Assembly (NCBI RefSeq): GCF_029223185.1
Contig: NZ_JARHUG010000006.1
Span: 178,001 to 242,000 of the forward strand
DNA length: 64,000 bases
From: Aliiglaciecola sp. CAU 1673
GTDB lineage: Bacteria; Pseudomonadota; Gammaproteobacteria; Enterobacterales; Alteromonadaceae
Reading direction: 5' to 3'
Below, one piece after another: positions 15,924 through 25,500 of this stretch (positions are counted from its first letter, which is position 1; every line of letters starts with the position of its first letter). The position numbers and the translations under genes are program-made. The notes beneath the pieces are model-generated. The model saw nothing but the letters and a program-made list of their open reading frames with translations. It made no database searches and was not told the DNA's origin.

Positions 15924-18389
15924 TTACTGGCCCATCAAAGGATGCAGCAGGGTCAGCGACTTGGCCAACTGAGCACGGCTGATCTGACGGTCAGGACGGA
16001 AGTGGGCCACAAGCTTTGGCGTCAAATCAAAGGGCCCTTGTACCACACTTACCTCGGCTTGCAGCAAGCCTAAGTCCAAAGCCAGTTGCACGTAGCCACG
16101 CCACTTTGCAGGAATATCCTTTCCATCGCTGAGCTCAATGTCCTGATTGAAGTGTCTGACGATGATTGGCGCACTGTCATCAAAAGCTCGGGCCGGTTCC
16201 TCTAATCCCAGGCTTTGTACCAAGGAGTAGGCCAACTGCAGTCTGTCCACCGGGTTGTCGGCGCCAAACAGACTAGGGTTGTCGGCCAGAAGGGGAGCTT
16301 GCTGACTGTAATCCAGTCCTTTAAGGGCGGCGCCCTGACGAGTTACTGCATTGATAGCTGCAGCATTTTCACTGCCATCCACAAAGAGGGAGGCGTTGCC
16401 AAACTGTGCTTGTCGAATGGCGCCACTCAGTACCAGGGCATCTGCCAGCTCAGCCTTACGCACTATGGCATCGGGCATAAAGCCATGTGGTGTGGCATCC
16501 ATCAAACTTTCAGAGACAACAAATTCCACAAAGGCTCTGCCGGGATGACCTTGAGTATCATCGATACCACGGATTTCATCGGTTTGCAGCAGACGAACAT
16601 TGACGTCAATTGGGCCGGGGACGCCAACCCCATTAGTGACCCCTAGCGGGTCAACATTATTGCCGCTGATGGAGCCGATGCCTCTGGCATACAGCTTCCA
16701 GGTACCTGTCATACCAGGGGCAGAGGTGCCTACTGCCGAGCCCAGCACAGGCAATCCTATGCCTGAGCCATAGCGGTTGCCAGCAGGATCTTCCAGCACA
16801 AACGCGGTAGCGGTTTCAATACTGGCGCTGGCCAACACCAGAGATACGCTGTCATCCACATAGAAGGTTTCAATGGGGCTGTCACCGACAGGCACATATT
16901 CCACGGTGCGCGTGAAGCTGTCTTGCTCACTCAGGCTGGCACTGGCGTTAAACTGACGGTTAAGCTTAACCGTATCGCCGAATCGACCGTCAGCACTAAT
17001 GGCAGCCTGTACCGCCGCATAGGCATTAACGTAGCCTGCACCGGCTTCCCAGGGCTCACGACCGGCCATGTTAGTGGCGGTATCTTGGAGGATACGTTTG
17101 ACCTCGCTCCAGGTCAGATCGGGATTGGCTTCCAGCATCAAGGCCACAATACCGGAAACGTGGGGAGCGGCCATGGAAGTACCGCTGGACACCGTATAGT
17201 AGGCAAGGTGCTCAGGAGCAATCATATCGGCGTCGTCACTGGCGCTGAGGCCCCCCAAACTGGAGGTTGAGGCCCTGGCGGAGATAATATCTACGCCGGG
17301 CGCAGTCACCGTGGGCCGATCTTCCCAGGTGTAGAGCTCGCCATCGACTTCAACTTGACCGCCTTTACCTTGTACACCCCTTGAACTGAAGTCGGCCAGG
17401 TTTCCTTGCTTGTCACCGGCGGCTACCGTGATCACCCAGGGCGCTTTTTTAAAGTTACCGGTGATGGTGCTTTCGCCTGCGCCTGAATTGCCTGCTGAAA
17501 AGACGGTGATGATACCGGCATCGGCCAGGGCCTTGGTGGCGATATTGGTCGGATCGTCAGGATTAAAATCGGTGCCAGTGTCTGAGGTATTACCGAAGGA
17601 GTTGGAAATCACACGAATGTTGTAATCAAACTGATGGGTCAGGGCATAATCAAAACCGCCCAGGGTATCCAATATAAACAAACCCGCACCAGAGCCATAG
17701 CCTATGATGCCGGCACCCGGCGCTACGCCGCGGTGCAAGCCGTTACTCATGGCGCCATTGCCACCGACGGTGCCTGCCACATGGGTACCATGGCCCCCGC
17801 CGATATCGGTATTGGCCACATTTTCACGGTAGGTGATGGGCAGCAAGTCGCTGAAACTTTGCAGATTGGTTTGTGCCAGCACATTTTGTACCACGTGATG
17901 AGGAAACATCAGGTCGCCATGGTTGCCATCGATACCGGAGTCATTGACGACCACACCGACACCTTTGCCAGAGTAGGGGACACCTTGATTGCGCATATTG
18001 GCATCGGCGCGCAGTTGTTGTACGCCAGTGAGTTGTGTGGCGCCATAGTTTTCCAGCGCCAGGGGCTGGTTGGCCCAAACGGAAATGACATCATTCCTGG
18101 CATAAATGCTTTGGATCTGTGCCTTTGTGGCTAAAGCCCCAACCATGGGTAGCTGGTTTAAGGCCACCCCTTTGAGGCCAAGCTGGCGCAGGAAGGCCAG
18201 TTGTTCGTTGGTGGCGGCACCTTGATTATCGAAGCTGATAATCACCGGCAACAGACTATGCTCATCAGCCTGACGCATTTTCTCTTGCAAGCTGATATCC
18301 AGTGTTTTTGCCGCCAGTCCACTGGCAGGAAGCGCCAGGGCAATGGCCAAAGGCAGCGCTTTGAGGGTATTGAATTTTACTTGTTGCAT
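15924..18389 (-). CDS. secreted S8 serine protease 2, paralogue with SLH-like C-terminus
   Basis: 821 residues, ATG at 18389. Signal peptide to about residue 27 (ALPLAIALALPASGLAA). Catalytic Asp150 (VVNDSGID), His200 (GGGHGTHVAG) and Ser405 (SSGTSMAAPHVSG); oxyanion Asn301 in SAGNSGAGE. The architecture is the same as the protease at 7162: N-terminal propeptide-like region, catalytic domain, beta-rich segment and two SLH-like stretches at the end (FVEFVVSESLMDATPHGF; FRPDRQISRAQLAKSL). The two genes probably arose by duplication and now diverge considerably. It is convergent with the signalling operon and lies downstream of the small PEP-CTERM-like gene on the same strand, with its own palindromic promoter element overlapping that gene's stop. 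Confidence 0.93.
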   Translation of the reverse strand: MQQVKFNTLKALPLAIALALPASGLAAKTLDISLQEKMRQADEHSLLPVIISFDNQGAATNEQLAFLRQLGLKGVALNQLPMVGALATKAQIQSIYARNDVISVWANQPLALENYGATQLTGVQQLRADANMRNQGVPYSGKGVGVVVNDSGIDGNHGDLMFPHHVVQNVLAQTNLQSFSDLLPITYRENVANTDIGGGHGTHVAGTVGGNGAMSNGLHRGVAPGAGIIGYGSGAGLFILDTLGGFDYALTHQFDYNIRVISNSFGNTSDTGTDFNPDDPTNIATKALADAGIITVFSAGNSGAGESTITGNFKKAPWVITVAAGDKQGNLADFSSRGVQGKGGQVEVDGELYTWEDRPTVTAPGVDIISARASTSSLGGLSASDDADMIAPEHLAYYTVSSGTSMAAPHVSGIVALMLEANPDLTWSEVKRILQDTATNMAGREPWEAGAGYVNAYAAVQAAISADGRFGDTVKLNRQFNASASLSEQDSFTRTVEYVPVGDSPIETFYVDDSVSLVLASASIETATAFVLEDPAGNRYGSGIGLPVLGSAVGTSAPGMTGTWKLYARGIGSISGNNVDPLGVTNGVGVPGPIDVNVRLLQTDEIRGIDDTQGHPGRAFVEFVVSESLMDATPHGFMPDAIVRKAELADALVLSGAIRQAQFGNASLFVDGSENAAAINAVTRQGAALKGLDYSQQAPLLADNPSLFGADNPVDRLQLAYSLVQSLGLEEPARAFDDSAPIIVRHFNQDIELSDGKDIPAKWRGYVQLALDLGLLQAEVSVVQGPFDLTPKLVAHFRPDRQISRAQLAKSLTLLHPLMGQ

Positions 18390-18451
18390 GTTTCACCTGT
18401 TGTTTTTAGTAGGGCAGTGCAAGCATGTCATTGCTGCGAGTTTGCGGACTA

Positions 18452-18466
18452 TAGGGGTTTCCCCTT
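18452..18466 (-). promoter_or_regulatory. palindromic promoter element upstream of protease 2 (copy B)
   Basis: Plus-strand TAGGGG-TTT-CCCCTT, one mismatch from a perfect palindrome. In gene orientation it reads AAGGGGAAACCCCTATAGT, so the palindrome again abuts a TATA-like hexamer. The centre is ~70 nt upstream of the ATG at 18389, and the element overlaps the stop codon (18465-18467) of the preceding gene. Confidence 0.6.
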
Positions 18467-19037
18467 AGCCTTGGTTTGACCAGATTGGCTCTGGCACCGG
18501 TTGATTGGACAGATTTAGTGTGTTTCTGAGACCCAGGGCGAGCAGCAGCCCGGCAATAAGCAACGCCAGAGTCCCTGGCGCGTTGACTGCCATTGCAGGG
18601 TAATTTACTTTGGTGGCTTGCGCGGATTGCGATACATATTGTTGCCATTCCACGTACACGCCAGGACTACCGAGCATATTCAGGCCGGCAACCAGGTAAG
18701 CATTTGGGGCGTTGATGGCCTCCAACCCCTCTTCGGGATTGTCACCAAAAAGACCGCCGTCCAGCCACAGGAAGAAACTGCCCAAGTCCACCAAACTCAT
18801 CGAAAAATCGTGGAAGCCGTCAGGTGATTGAAAATCCAGGCTGAATTCGGACAGCTCTTCCAGCGACAGGGCCAAGTCTGCATTGCTGTCCTGACCGATA
18901 ATGCTGGCATTGAAGCTGGCGCCATCATCGAAGGCATAATTGAACAAGGTCAGATTAATGAGGCTTGCTTGAGCCGTTGTCTGAACAGACATCATAAGCA
19001 CCAGGCTCAGCAACGCTTTGATAAAGGTATTGCGCAT
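18465..19037 (-). CDS. secreted protein with PEP-CTERM-like C-terminal segment
   Basis: 190 residues. Signal peptide (MRNTFIKALLSLVLMMSVQTTAQA), then an acidic beta-rich body (SFNASIIGQDSNADLALSLEEL; FQSPDGFHDFSMSLVDLGSF). The C-terminus has NAPGTLALLIAGLLLALGLR (~152-171), which resembles the short proline-plus-hydrophobic-helix sorting signals of PEP-CTERM proteins. It departs from the norm in lacking the RRR cluster at the very end and in carrying ~19 further polar residues. PEP-CTERM proteins are normally processed by an exosortase; none is visible in this window. Its promoter carries the same palindrome as both proteases, suggesting co-expression, perhaps as substrate or partner (inference). 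Confidence 0.6.
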   Translation of the reverse strand: MRNTFIKALLSLVLMMSVQTTAQASLINLTLFNYAFDDGASFNASIIGQDSNADLALSLEELSEFSLDFQSPDGFHDFSMSLVDLGSFFLWLDGGLFGDNPEEGLEAINAPNAYLVAGLNMLGSPGVYVEWQQYVSQSAQATKVNYPAMAVNAPGTLALLIAGLLLALGLRNTLNLSNQPVPEPIWSNQG

Positions 19038-19093
19038 AACGAACTCCTCTGTTGTCTGCGCAATAGCCTAAGAAAGGGCACACAGAGGTTATA

Positions 19094-19108
19094 TAGGGGT
19101 TTCCCCTA
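19094..19108 (-). promoter_or_regulatory. palindromic promoter element upstream of PEP-CTERM-like gene (copy C)
   Basis: A perfect palindrome TAGGGG-TTT-CCCCTA. In gene orientation it is followed directly by TATATAACC. The centre is ~64 nt upstream of the ATG at 19037. It is the best-conserved of the three promoter copies. Confidence 0.65.
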
Positions 19109-19146
19109 AACCTTGTCGTGGTTTGGTGGAGATTGATTGCTGGGGG

Positions 19147-20346
19147 CTAGCTTAGCTGACTCCTTACCCTCAGTTCGCTATGCAAAGTTCTGTGCACCGG
19201 GCACTTATTGGCAATCTCCAACAGACGCTGGCGCTGTTCATCACTTAAATCGCCTTTAAGGCTGATATTTCGCTCTATCACTTCGATGGCCGTGTCTTTA
19301 TCGGTGCAGTCTTTGCAGTCCTGTCCATGTTCACGATGATGGGAAAGGCGCACAGCGATATGTTCAAGAGGCCACTCTTTACGCTCGGCATACATGCGTA
19401 ACGTCATCACGGTGCAGGCGCCCAAGGCTGCCAGGAGATGTTCATAAGGATCCGGGCCCATATTGTCTCCGCCGACAGCAAGAGGCTCATCGGCCAGCCA
19501 ATGGTGACTATCACTATGCACATGCACGGTGAATTGATGATTTTTCTCTTCGACTTGCACCTGACCCTCGGACAGGGTCGGTGCTGTTGATTGAACCTTG
19601 GGAAGATAGCGGTCAGCCCAGGCTGCTATTACGGATGCAGCATATTCTGCATCGGCCTTTCTGCTTAGCAGATGATCGGCGCTATCCAGGCTGACAAAGC
19701 TTTTTGGGTGCATGGCATCTTTGTAGATTTTCTCTGCCTCACCGATAGAGATCATTTCATCAATGGGGGAATGCATGATCAGCAAGGCTTTTTTCAGGTT
19801 GGCCATGGGCATACCGCGGTAGCGGTCAACGTCATCCAGAAATTGTTTCTTTATTTTGAAGGTACGTGCGCCCATTTTTACATCGGCTTCGCCGTCTTTT
19901 TCGATTTGCGCCAGTGAAGCCGAGAACTGCCGTGCGATCACGCTGGCATCATGGGGCGCACCGATAGTGACTACCGCCTGGGATTCAGGGACTAACTCAG
20001 CCATGGCCAATACCGCGGCTCCTCCCAGACTGTGGCCAATCAGCAAGGCCGGCGCCTGATGTTCACGGCGCAGATAATCCGCAGCGGCTATCAGGTCTTC
20101 AATATTGGAAGAGAAGTTGGTGTTGGCAAAATCACCGTCGCTGCTGCCAAGGCCGGTAAAGTCGAATCGAAGCACGGCAATACCCAGGCGGGTGAGGGCG
20201 CGGGAGATGCGCGACGCTGCCGCCACATCCTTGCCGCAGGTAAAGCAATGGGCAAAGAGCGCATAGCAACGAATATCGCTGGCCGGGGTTTCCAGAGCAC
20301 CGCTGAGACGATGTCCCTGACTCTCGAAGCTGACTTTAATACGCAT
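19147..20346 (-). CDS. alpha/beta hydrolase-OsmC fusion protein
   Basis: 399 residues. The N-terminal alpha/beta hydrolase (~1-250) has the nucleophile elbow [10 protein letters not shown] (Ser106) and the [11 protein letters not shown] oxyanion region; the late SADHLLS segment supplies a His. The C-terminal OsmC/Ohr-type peroxidase domain (~270-399) has the two redox cysteines Cys311 (LGACTVMTL) and Cys382 (NKCPVHRTL). This fusion is a known bacterial arrangement; OsmC domains reduce organic hydroperoxides using a Cys pair. It is divergent from the TetR regulator, so it could share its control. Confidence 0.92.
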   Translation of the reverse strand: MRIKVSFESQGHRLSGALETPASDIRCYALFAHCFTCGKDVAAASRISRALTRLGIAVLRFDFTGLGSSDGDFANTNFSSNIEDLIAAADYLRREHQAPALLIGHSLGGAAVLAMAELVPESQAVVTIGAPHDASVIARQFSASLAQIEKDGEADVKMGARTFKIKKQFLDDVDRYRGMPMANLKKALLIMHSPIDEMISIGEAEKIYKDAMHPKSFVSLDSADHLLSRKADAEYAASVIAAWADRYLPKVQSTAPTLSEGQVQVEEKNHQFTVHVHSDSHHWLADEPLAVGGDNMGPDPYEHLLAALGACTVMTLRMYAERKEWPLEHIAVRLSHHREHGQDCKDCTDKDTAIEVIERNISLKGDLSDEQRQRLLEIANKCPVHRTLHSELRVRSQLS

Positions 20347-20449
20347 GTAGTCTTCCTGAATTTACCGCTGCTAACGCCCAGTATACGCCCGGGCGTAAGA
20401 AAAACTTTTGATTAGCTTGGGTAATTCATCAAATCCCCGGATGTTGGAT

Positions 20450-20506
20450 AATTAATCGGATGGTGAATTAAGCGGCTATCCTTAAAAATTAGCCACCCGA
20501 TTAATT
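20450..20506. promoter_or_regulatory. inverted repeat in the hydrolase-OsmC / tetR divergent region
   Basis: AATTAATCGG (20450-20459) is repeated in inverse as CCGATTAATT (20497-20506), 47 nt centre to centre, just upstream of the tetR start. The position suits a pair of operator half-sites or a structured leader. Binding by the adjacent TetR-type protein is inference. Confidence 0.45.
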
Positions 20507-20524
20507 CGAATTCAGGAAATTACC

Positions 20525-21184
20525 ATGTCACAACGCGGCAGACCGCCATCCGGGGCGGACGATAACAGAGACAAGCTGATTGAGGCTGCCAAGCGCTGTT
20601 TTACCCGAATGCCCTATCATCAGGTCACCACCCGTTTACTGGCGGAAGAGGCCGGCGTAAATGCGGCGCTGATCCGCTACTACTTTATTAATAAGGAAGG
20701 CCTGTACAAGGAAATGTTTAATGCGGTAATGGGGCAGGTGCATGGCCAGTTGATGGAAGCTTTGGACAGCAACCCCCAGGTCAACTTCCACACCCTGTTT
20801 AATCTCTATTATCAGGTGATGAAGCGAACGCCGGCTTTTCCCATTTTGATGATCAAAGAGCTGGCCTTGGGCGAGGGACAGTGCCGCGACTTTCTGCTGG
20901 ACAAGCTCCGCTACGACGGCTTTCCGGCATTCGAGAGGTTGCTTGGCAGCATGAAACAGCAAGGACGACTTAAGCCCCATTTGGATCCCCGCCTGATACG
21001 GATGAATTGCGTAGCCCTGATGATCTTTCCCTGGCTGACCGCCAGTCTGGCAAAGGATATGGACGGCTTCGAACTTAATGATGATTTTCTCGCTTTTTTA
21101 GCCGCCCACAACGGCGAGATTATGGCTACCGGTGCTTTTTTGCCTGAGCAAACTAACCAGGAGACAGAGGAGAAACAGCCATGA
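20525..21184 (+). CDS. TetR/AcrR-family transcriptional regulator
   Basis: 219 residues. The N-terminal helix-turn-helix (~12-58: KLIEAAKRCFTRMPYHQVTT, then LLAEEAGVNAALIRYYFINK) is the standard TetR DNA-binding unit. The C-terminal ligand domain is unassigned. AGGAAA precedes the ATG at 20525. Its stop overlaps the start of the efflux adaptor (ATGA), so it is the first gene of a regulator-adaptor-pump operon and very probably controls it. The conserved intergenic inverted repeat at 20450-20506 is the likely operator. Confidence 0.92.
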   Translation: MSQRGRPPSGADDNRDKLIEAAKRCFTRMPYHQVTTRLLAEEAGVNAALIRYYFINKEGLYKEMFNAVMGQVHGQLMEALDSNPQVNFHTLFNLYYQVMKRTPAFPILMIKELALGEGQCRDFLLDKLRYDGFPAFERLLGSMKQQGRLKPHLDPRLIRMNCVALMIFPWLTASLAKDMDGFELNDDFLAFLAAHNGEIMATGAFLPEQTNQETEEKQP

Positions 21185-22521
21185 AACTGGATTGGCAAAA
21201 AAGACGTTGGCTATTGATTCTGCCCCTGGCTGGACTGGTTATTCTGATTGCCCTGGCCAAGCTCAGACCCGGACCTGGCCTGCGGGAAGACAGTAATCCA
21301 CCGCCATTGGTGTCGGTGGTAAAGGTACAGCAACATAATCTGCGACCCTATGTGCTGGGATTTGGCCGTGCCCAACCCAAAGAAGTGTGGCAGGCGCTTG
21401 CCGAGGTCTCCGGGCGGGTGATCTATCGTCATCCTGAGTTAGAGCAGGGTAAAACCCTCACACAGGGTACCCTGCTGCTAAAGGTCGATCCGGTGGACTA
21501 CGAGCTTAAATTGGCGCAAGCCAAATCAGATCTGCAATCGGCCGAGGCAGAGCTGGCGCGCCTGGCACTGAACAAAGACAAACTGAGTCTGTCGGTGAAA
21601 CTGGAGCGTCAGCGTCTGGATATCCTTAATAAAGAGTTAAAACGTAAGCAGGGCCTTTTGGGTAAGGGCTCTGTATCGCAATCCTCGGTGGATGCCGAGC
21701 AAAGTAACGTTTGGGCGCAGGAGCAAAAGCTACTGGATATTGAAAACAGCCTCAAGCAACACCCGGCGGAGATGGAGGTGGCCAGGGCCAAGGTCAAAGT
21801 GGCCGAAGCAAGATTAGATGAAGCGAAGCGCAAGCTGGAAAAAACCGAAATTCGTCTGCCATTCGATGCCCGCATCGCCAATATCAGCGCCGAGTTGGAG
21901 CAAGTGGTGAGCGAACGTGAGTCGCTGCTAAGCGCTCACCGCCTGGGCGCGATGCAGGTCCCGGTGCAGGTTTCCTTAAATGATATGCGCCATTTTGCCC
22001 GCTATCTCGCCGGGCCTTTGCCGGAGGATGGCGCCTATCCTGATATTCAGCGCTGGGAGTTAGAGGCCGAAGTCAGCTTAAGCGTTGGCAATCAGCGTTT
22101 TGTCTGGCCAGGCAAATTGATCAGCGTCGGCGAGAGTATCGATCCCAAGGGCAATACGGTGACCCTGCTGGTGGAAGTACCGGCTGACAATGAGCCCTTC
22201 GATCCGAAAAAGCGTCCTCCTTTGATTAATGATATGTATGTACAGGTGCGGGTGTTAGGCCAACCACAATCCCTCTTAGCAGTGCCCTCTGAAGCGCTGC
22301 ACGGCGATCGCCTGTATCTTCTGGATGACCAGCACAATCTGCAAATTCGCAGCGTAACCTCTGCTTTCGAAAGCCAGGGGCTTACCGTGATCCAGCAAGG
22401 TATAGAAGCGGGCGAATGGGTGGTGCTTAGCGACATAATGCCCGCCGTTCCCGGCAGAAGTCTGCGTCCTGCTCCTGTTGATAATGCCCAAAGTGACAAG
22501 CGTGCCGGAGGCAAGCCATGA
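21181..22521 (+). CDS. RND efflux periplasmic adaptor (HlyD/MFP family)
   Basis: 446 residues. A single N-terminal membrane anchor (WLLILPLAGLVILIALA) precedes a lipoyl-like half (VLGFGRAQPKEVWQALAEVS), a long alpha-hairpin rich in Lys/Glu/Leu (~100-220, e.g. LKLAQAKSDLQSAEAELARL), and the beta-barrel/proximal domain. This is the standard membrane-fusion-protein order. It bridges the inner-membrane pump encoded next with an outer-membrane channel. No channel gene lies nearby, so a TolC-like protein elsewhere is expected. Start and stop both overlap neighbours by 4 nt. Confidence 0.92.
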   Translation: MKLDWQKRRWLLILPLAGLVILIALAKLRPGPGLREDSNPPPLVSVVKVQQHNLRPYVLGFGRAQPKEVWQALAEVSGRVIYRHPELEQGKTLTQGTLLLKVDPVDYELKLAQAKSDLQSAEAELARLALNKDKLSLSVKLERQRLDILNKELKRKQGLLGKGSVSQSSVDAEQSNVWAQEQKLLDIENSLKQHPAEMEVARAKVKVAEARLDEAKRKLEKTEIRLPFDARIANISAELEQVVSERESLLSAHRLGAMQVPVQVSLNDMRHFARYLAGPLPEDGAYPDIQRWELEAEVSLSVGNQRFVWPGKLISVGESIDPKGNTVTLLVEVPADNEPFDPKKRPPLINDMYVQVRVLGQPQSLLAVPSEALHGDRLYLLDDQHNLQIRSVTSAFESQGLTVIQQGIEAGEWVVLSDIMPAVPGRSLRPAPVDNAQSDKRAGGKP

Positions 22522-25500
22522 TCAGCTACTTTGCCAAACACCCTACCGCCGCCAACTTATTGATGCTTGGGATCATCGTGTTGGGACTGACCAGCTTACC
22601 GGCCTTAAAGCGTGAAACCTTTCCTGAGATTGAAGCCAGTAAAGTCCAGGTGACGGTGCCTTATCCTGGTGCCAGTCCGGAGCAGGCGGAGCAGGCGCTG
22701 TGTATTCCCCTGGAAGAAGCGGTAGATGGTCTAAGTGATGTTGAGCAGGTCATTTGTGAAGCCAGCGAGGGACTGGCCAAGATGCAGGTGGAAATGCTCG
22801 AAGGCGGCGATATCAGCCGCCTGCTGGCCGATGTCAAAACCGAAGTGGATGCTATCGACAGCTTCCCGGATGAGGCGGAAAGTCCAATCATCAAAGAGCT
22901 TGGCCGCACCGAGGCGTTGATTACCCTGGCCATTGCCGCCGACCTGCCGGATTTTGAGCTAAAGGCCTATGCCGAAGCCATCAAAGACAAACTGCAAAAA
23001 CTGCCGGACATTGCCATCGTCAATATGGCCGGTTTTTCGGCCCATCAACTTAAAGTTGAACTGAATATGGCGCTGCTTCGTCAATATGGCTTATCGGTCA
23101 ATGATGTGGTCTCACGCATTGAGCGTCAGAATCTGCAATTGCCCAGCGGCAATATCAAGATGCAGGGTAAAACCCTGCAGATCCGCTTCGATCAGCAGCA
23201 AGTCACCGCACAAAGTTTGACACAACTGGTGGTAGCCGGTACCCCGCAAGGGGCACAAATCAAGCTTGGTGATATTGCCACTGTTGTTGAGGGGTTTGAG
23301 CTTTCCGAGGCCAAGGTGCTGTTTGATGGCAAACAGGGCGCGCTTTTGAAAGTCCAGAAGACCAAGGAGCAGGATGCACTGGATTTGGTTCAGCAAGTGT
23401 ATGACTTTGTGGAAAAGGAAAGGCAGCTTGCCCCGGTTGGCGTTGAAATGGCGCTGATTTCGGATCAGGCCAAGATAGTCGAAGATCGCCTTAAAATGCT
23501 GATAAGCAATGCCTGGCAAGGGATCCTGTTGGTGTTTGCGGTGATGTGGCTGTTTTTCGCCTGGCGCTATTCCTTCTGGGTGTCCATGGGATTGCCGGTG
23601 TCTTTCCTCGGGGCGTTTTATCTGATGACCCTGCTTGGCGTTAGTATCAATATGATCTCCATGGTGGCGATGCTGATGGCCATAGGGATCCTGATGGATG
23701 ACGCCATTGTGATTGCAGAAAGTATTGCCTCTCATATCGAGCGCGGGCAATCCATCGATAAGGCAGTGGTAGTCGGTGTTAAACGGGTGGCTGCCGGGGT
23801 GTTATCTTCTTTCTTAACCACCGCTGCCGTATTTACCGGACTGGCTTTTATCTCTGGTGATATTGGCCAGGTGATGAAAGTCTTTCCTTTGGTGCTGTTG
23901 GCGGTGTTAGTGGTCAGCCTGGTGGAAGCCTTTCTTATCCTGCCCAGTCATCTGTTGCACTCTCTACACCACAAAGACAACTTTCAAAGTGCCGGCTTTA
24001 AAGTGCGTTTCAATCAAAAATTTGAGCAGTTTCGCAGTCAAACTTTGGTCACTTGGGTGGAAAAGGCGGTTGCCCGACGCTATTTGGTAGTTGGCGGTGT
24101 TTTAGGGTTGTTCTTTCTCTCTATCGCGCTTTTCTCCAGCGGTTTACTAAAATTTAAAGCCTTTCCTGAGCTGGAAGGGGATCTGCTGGAAATGCGCCTG
24201 CTGATGCCACAAGGCACCCCTTTGGCATACACCGAATCTGTGGTGGCCGATGCGGTAAGTAAGCTTGAAGTGTTGAACAAGGAATACCAGAAGGATCAGC
24301 CGGACAATCAATCTTTGGTCAAGCATATTACGGTGGAGTACAACACCAACCTGGATGCCAACGAGACCGGTACCCATGTGGCCACGGTAAGGGCTGATTT
24401 ACTCACCAGTGAAGATCGAAACACCAGCCTGCTGACCCTGCAAACACGCTGGCGAGAGGCGGTGGGAGAAATCCCCGGGGCGTTGGCGCTGTCTTTCAAG
24501 CAACCAACCTTTGGGCCTGCCGGGCGGGCCATTGAAATTCGTTTGCATGCCAAGGATCTGGGGTTATTGGAAGAGGCCTCATATCGTATCCAGCAAACCC
24601 TTTGGCAATACAAAGGCGTAAATAACCTGATGGACGATCTTCGCCCCGGTAAGGAAGAATACCGGGTAAAACTGCTGCCTGGTGCCATTTCCTTAGGAGT
24701 GGATGGGGCCACCATCGCCAATCAACTGCGTACCGCCTTTTTTGGGCAGCGGGCCGATGAATTCCAGCGTGGTGATGAAAATATCGAGCTTGAAGTAAAG
24801 CTGCGCACCGCCGACAAAGATAGCCTGTGGCAGCTGCAAAATTATCCTATTACCTTAAGTGACGGTACCCAAATCCCGCTCTCGGCGGTGGCAGAGCTCA
24901 CGCCTGCGCGCGGTTATTCAAGAATCAACCGGGTCAATGGCGAGCGTACCCTGACCATTATCGGCGATGTGGACAATGAGCTGGCCAATACCTCGGAGAT
25001 TATTAATCAGGTTAGACAAGGTGTGATTGCAGACTTGCTGGCCGAGTATCCGGAGCTTTCGGTGAGCTACGAGGGCGAAGTGAAGGAGGGTGGTGGTACC
25101 GGCGCCTCTATCGGTCAGAAGTTTATGATGGGCCTGATTGGTGTGTTTATTATCCTGAGCTTCCAGTTCAGAAGTTATATCGAACCGCTGATGGTGATGC
25201 TGGCCATTCCGCTGGCCCTGATTGGCGCCCTGTGGGGCCATCTGCTACTAGGCTATGATTTTACCATCCCCAGCATGATGGGCTTTGTGTCGTTGGCGGG
25301 GATAGTGGTCAATGACTCCATCTTGCTGGTGACCTATATCAAGGAGCATATGCGAAAAGGCATGGACGAACATCAAAGTGCGGTGCTGGCTGCCAAAGAA
25401 CGCTTTCGCGCGGTGTTTATCACCAGCGCCACCACCATCGCGGGCATGCTGCCATTGCTACTGGAAACCAGTATGCAGGCGCAGATTCTGCAACCGCTGG

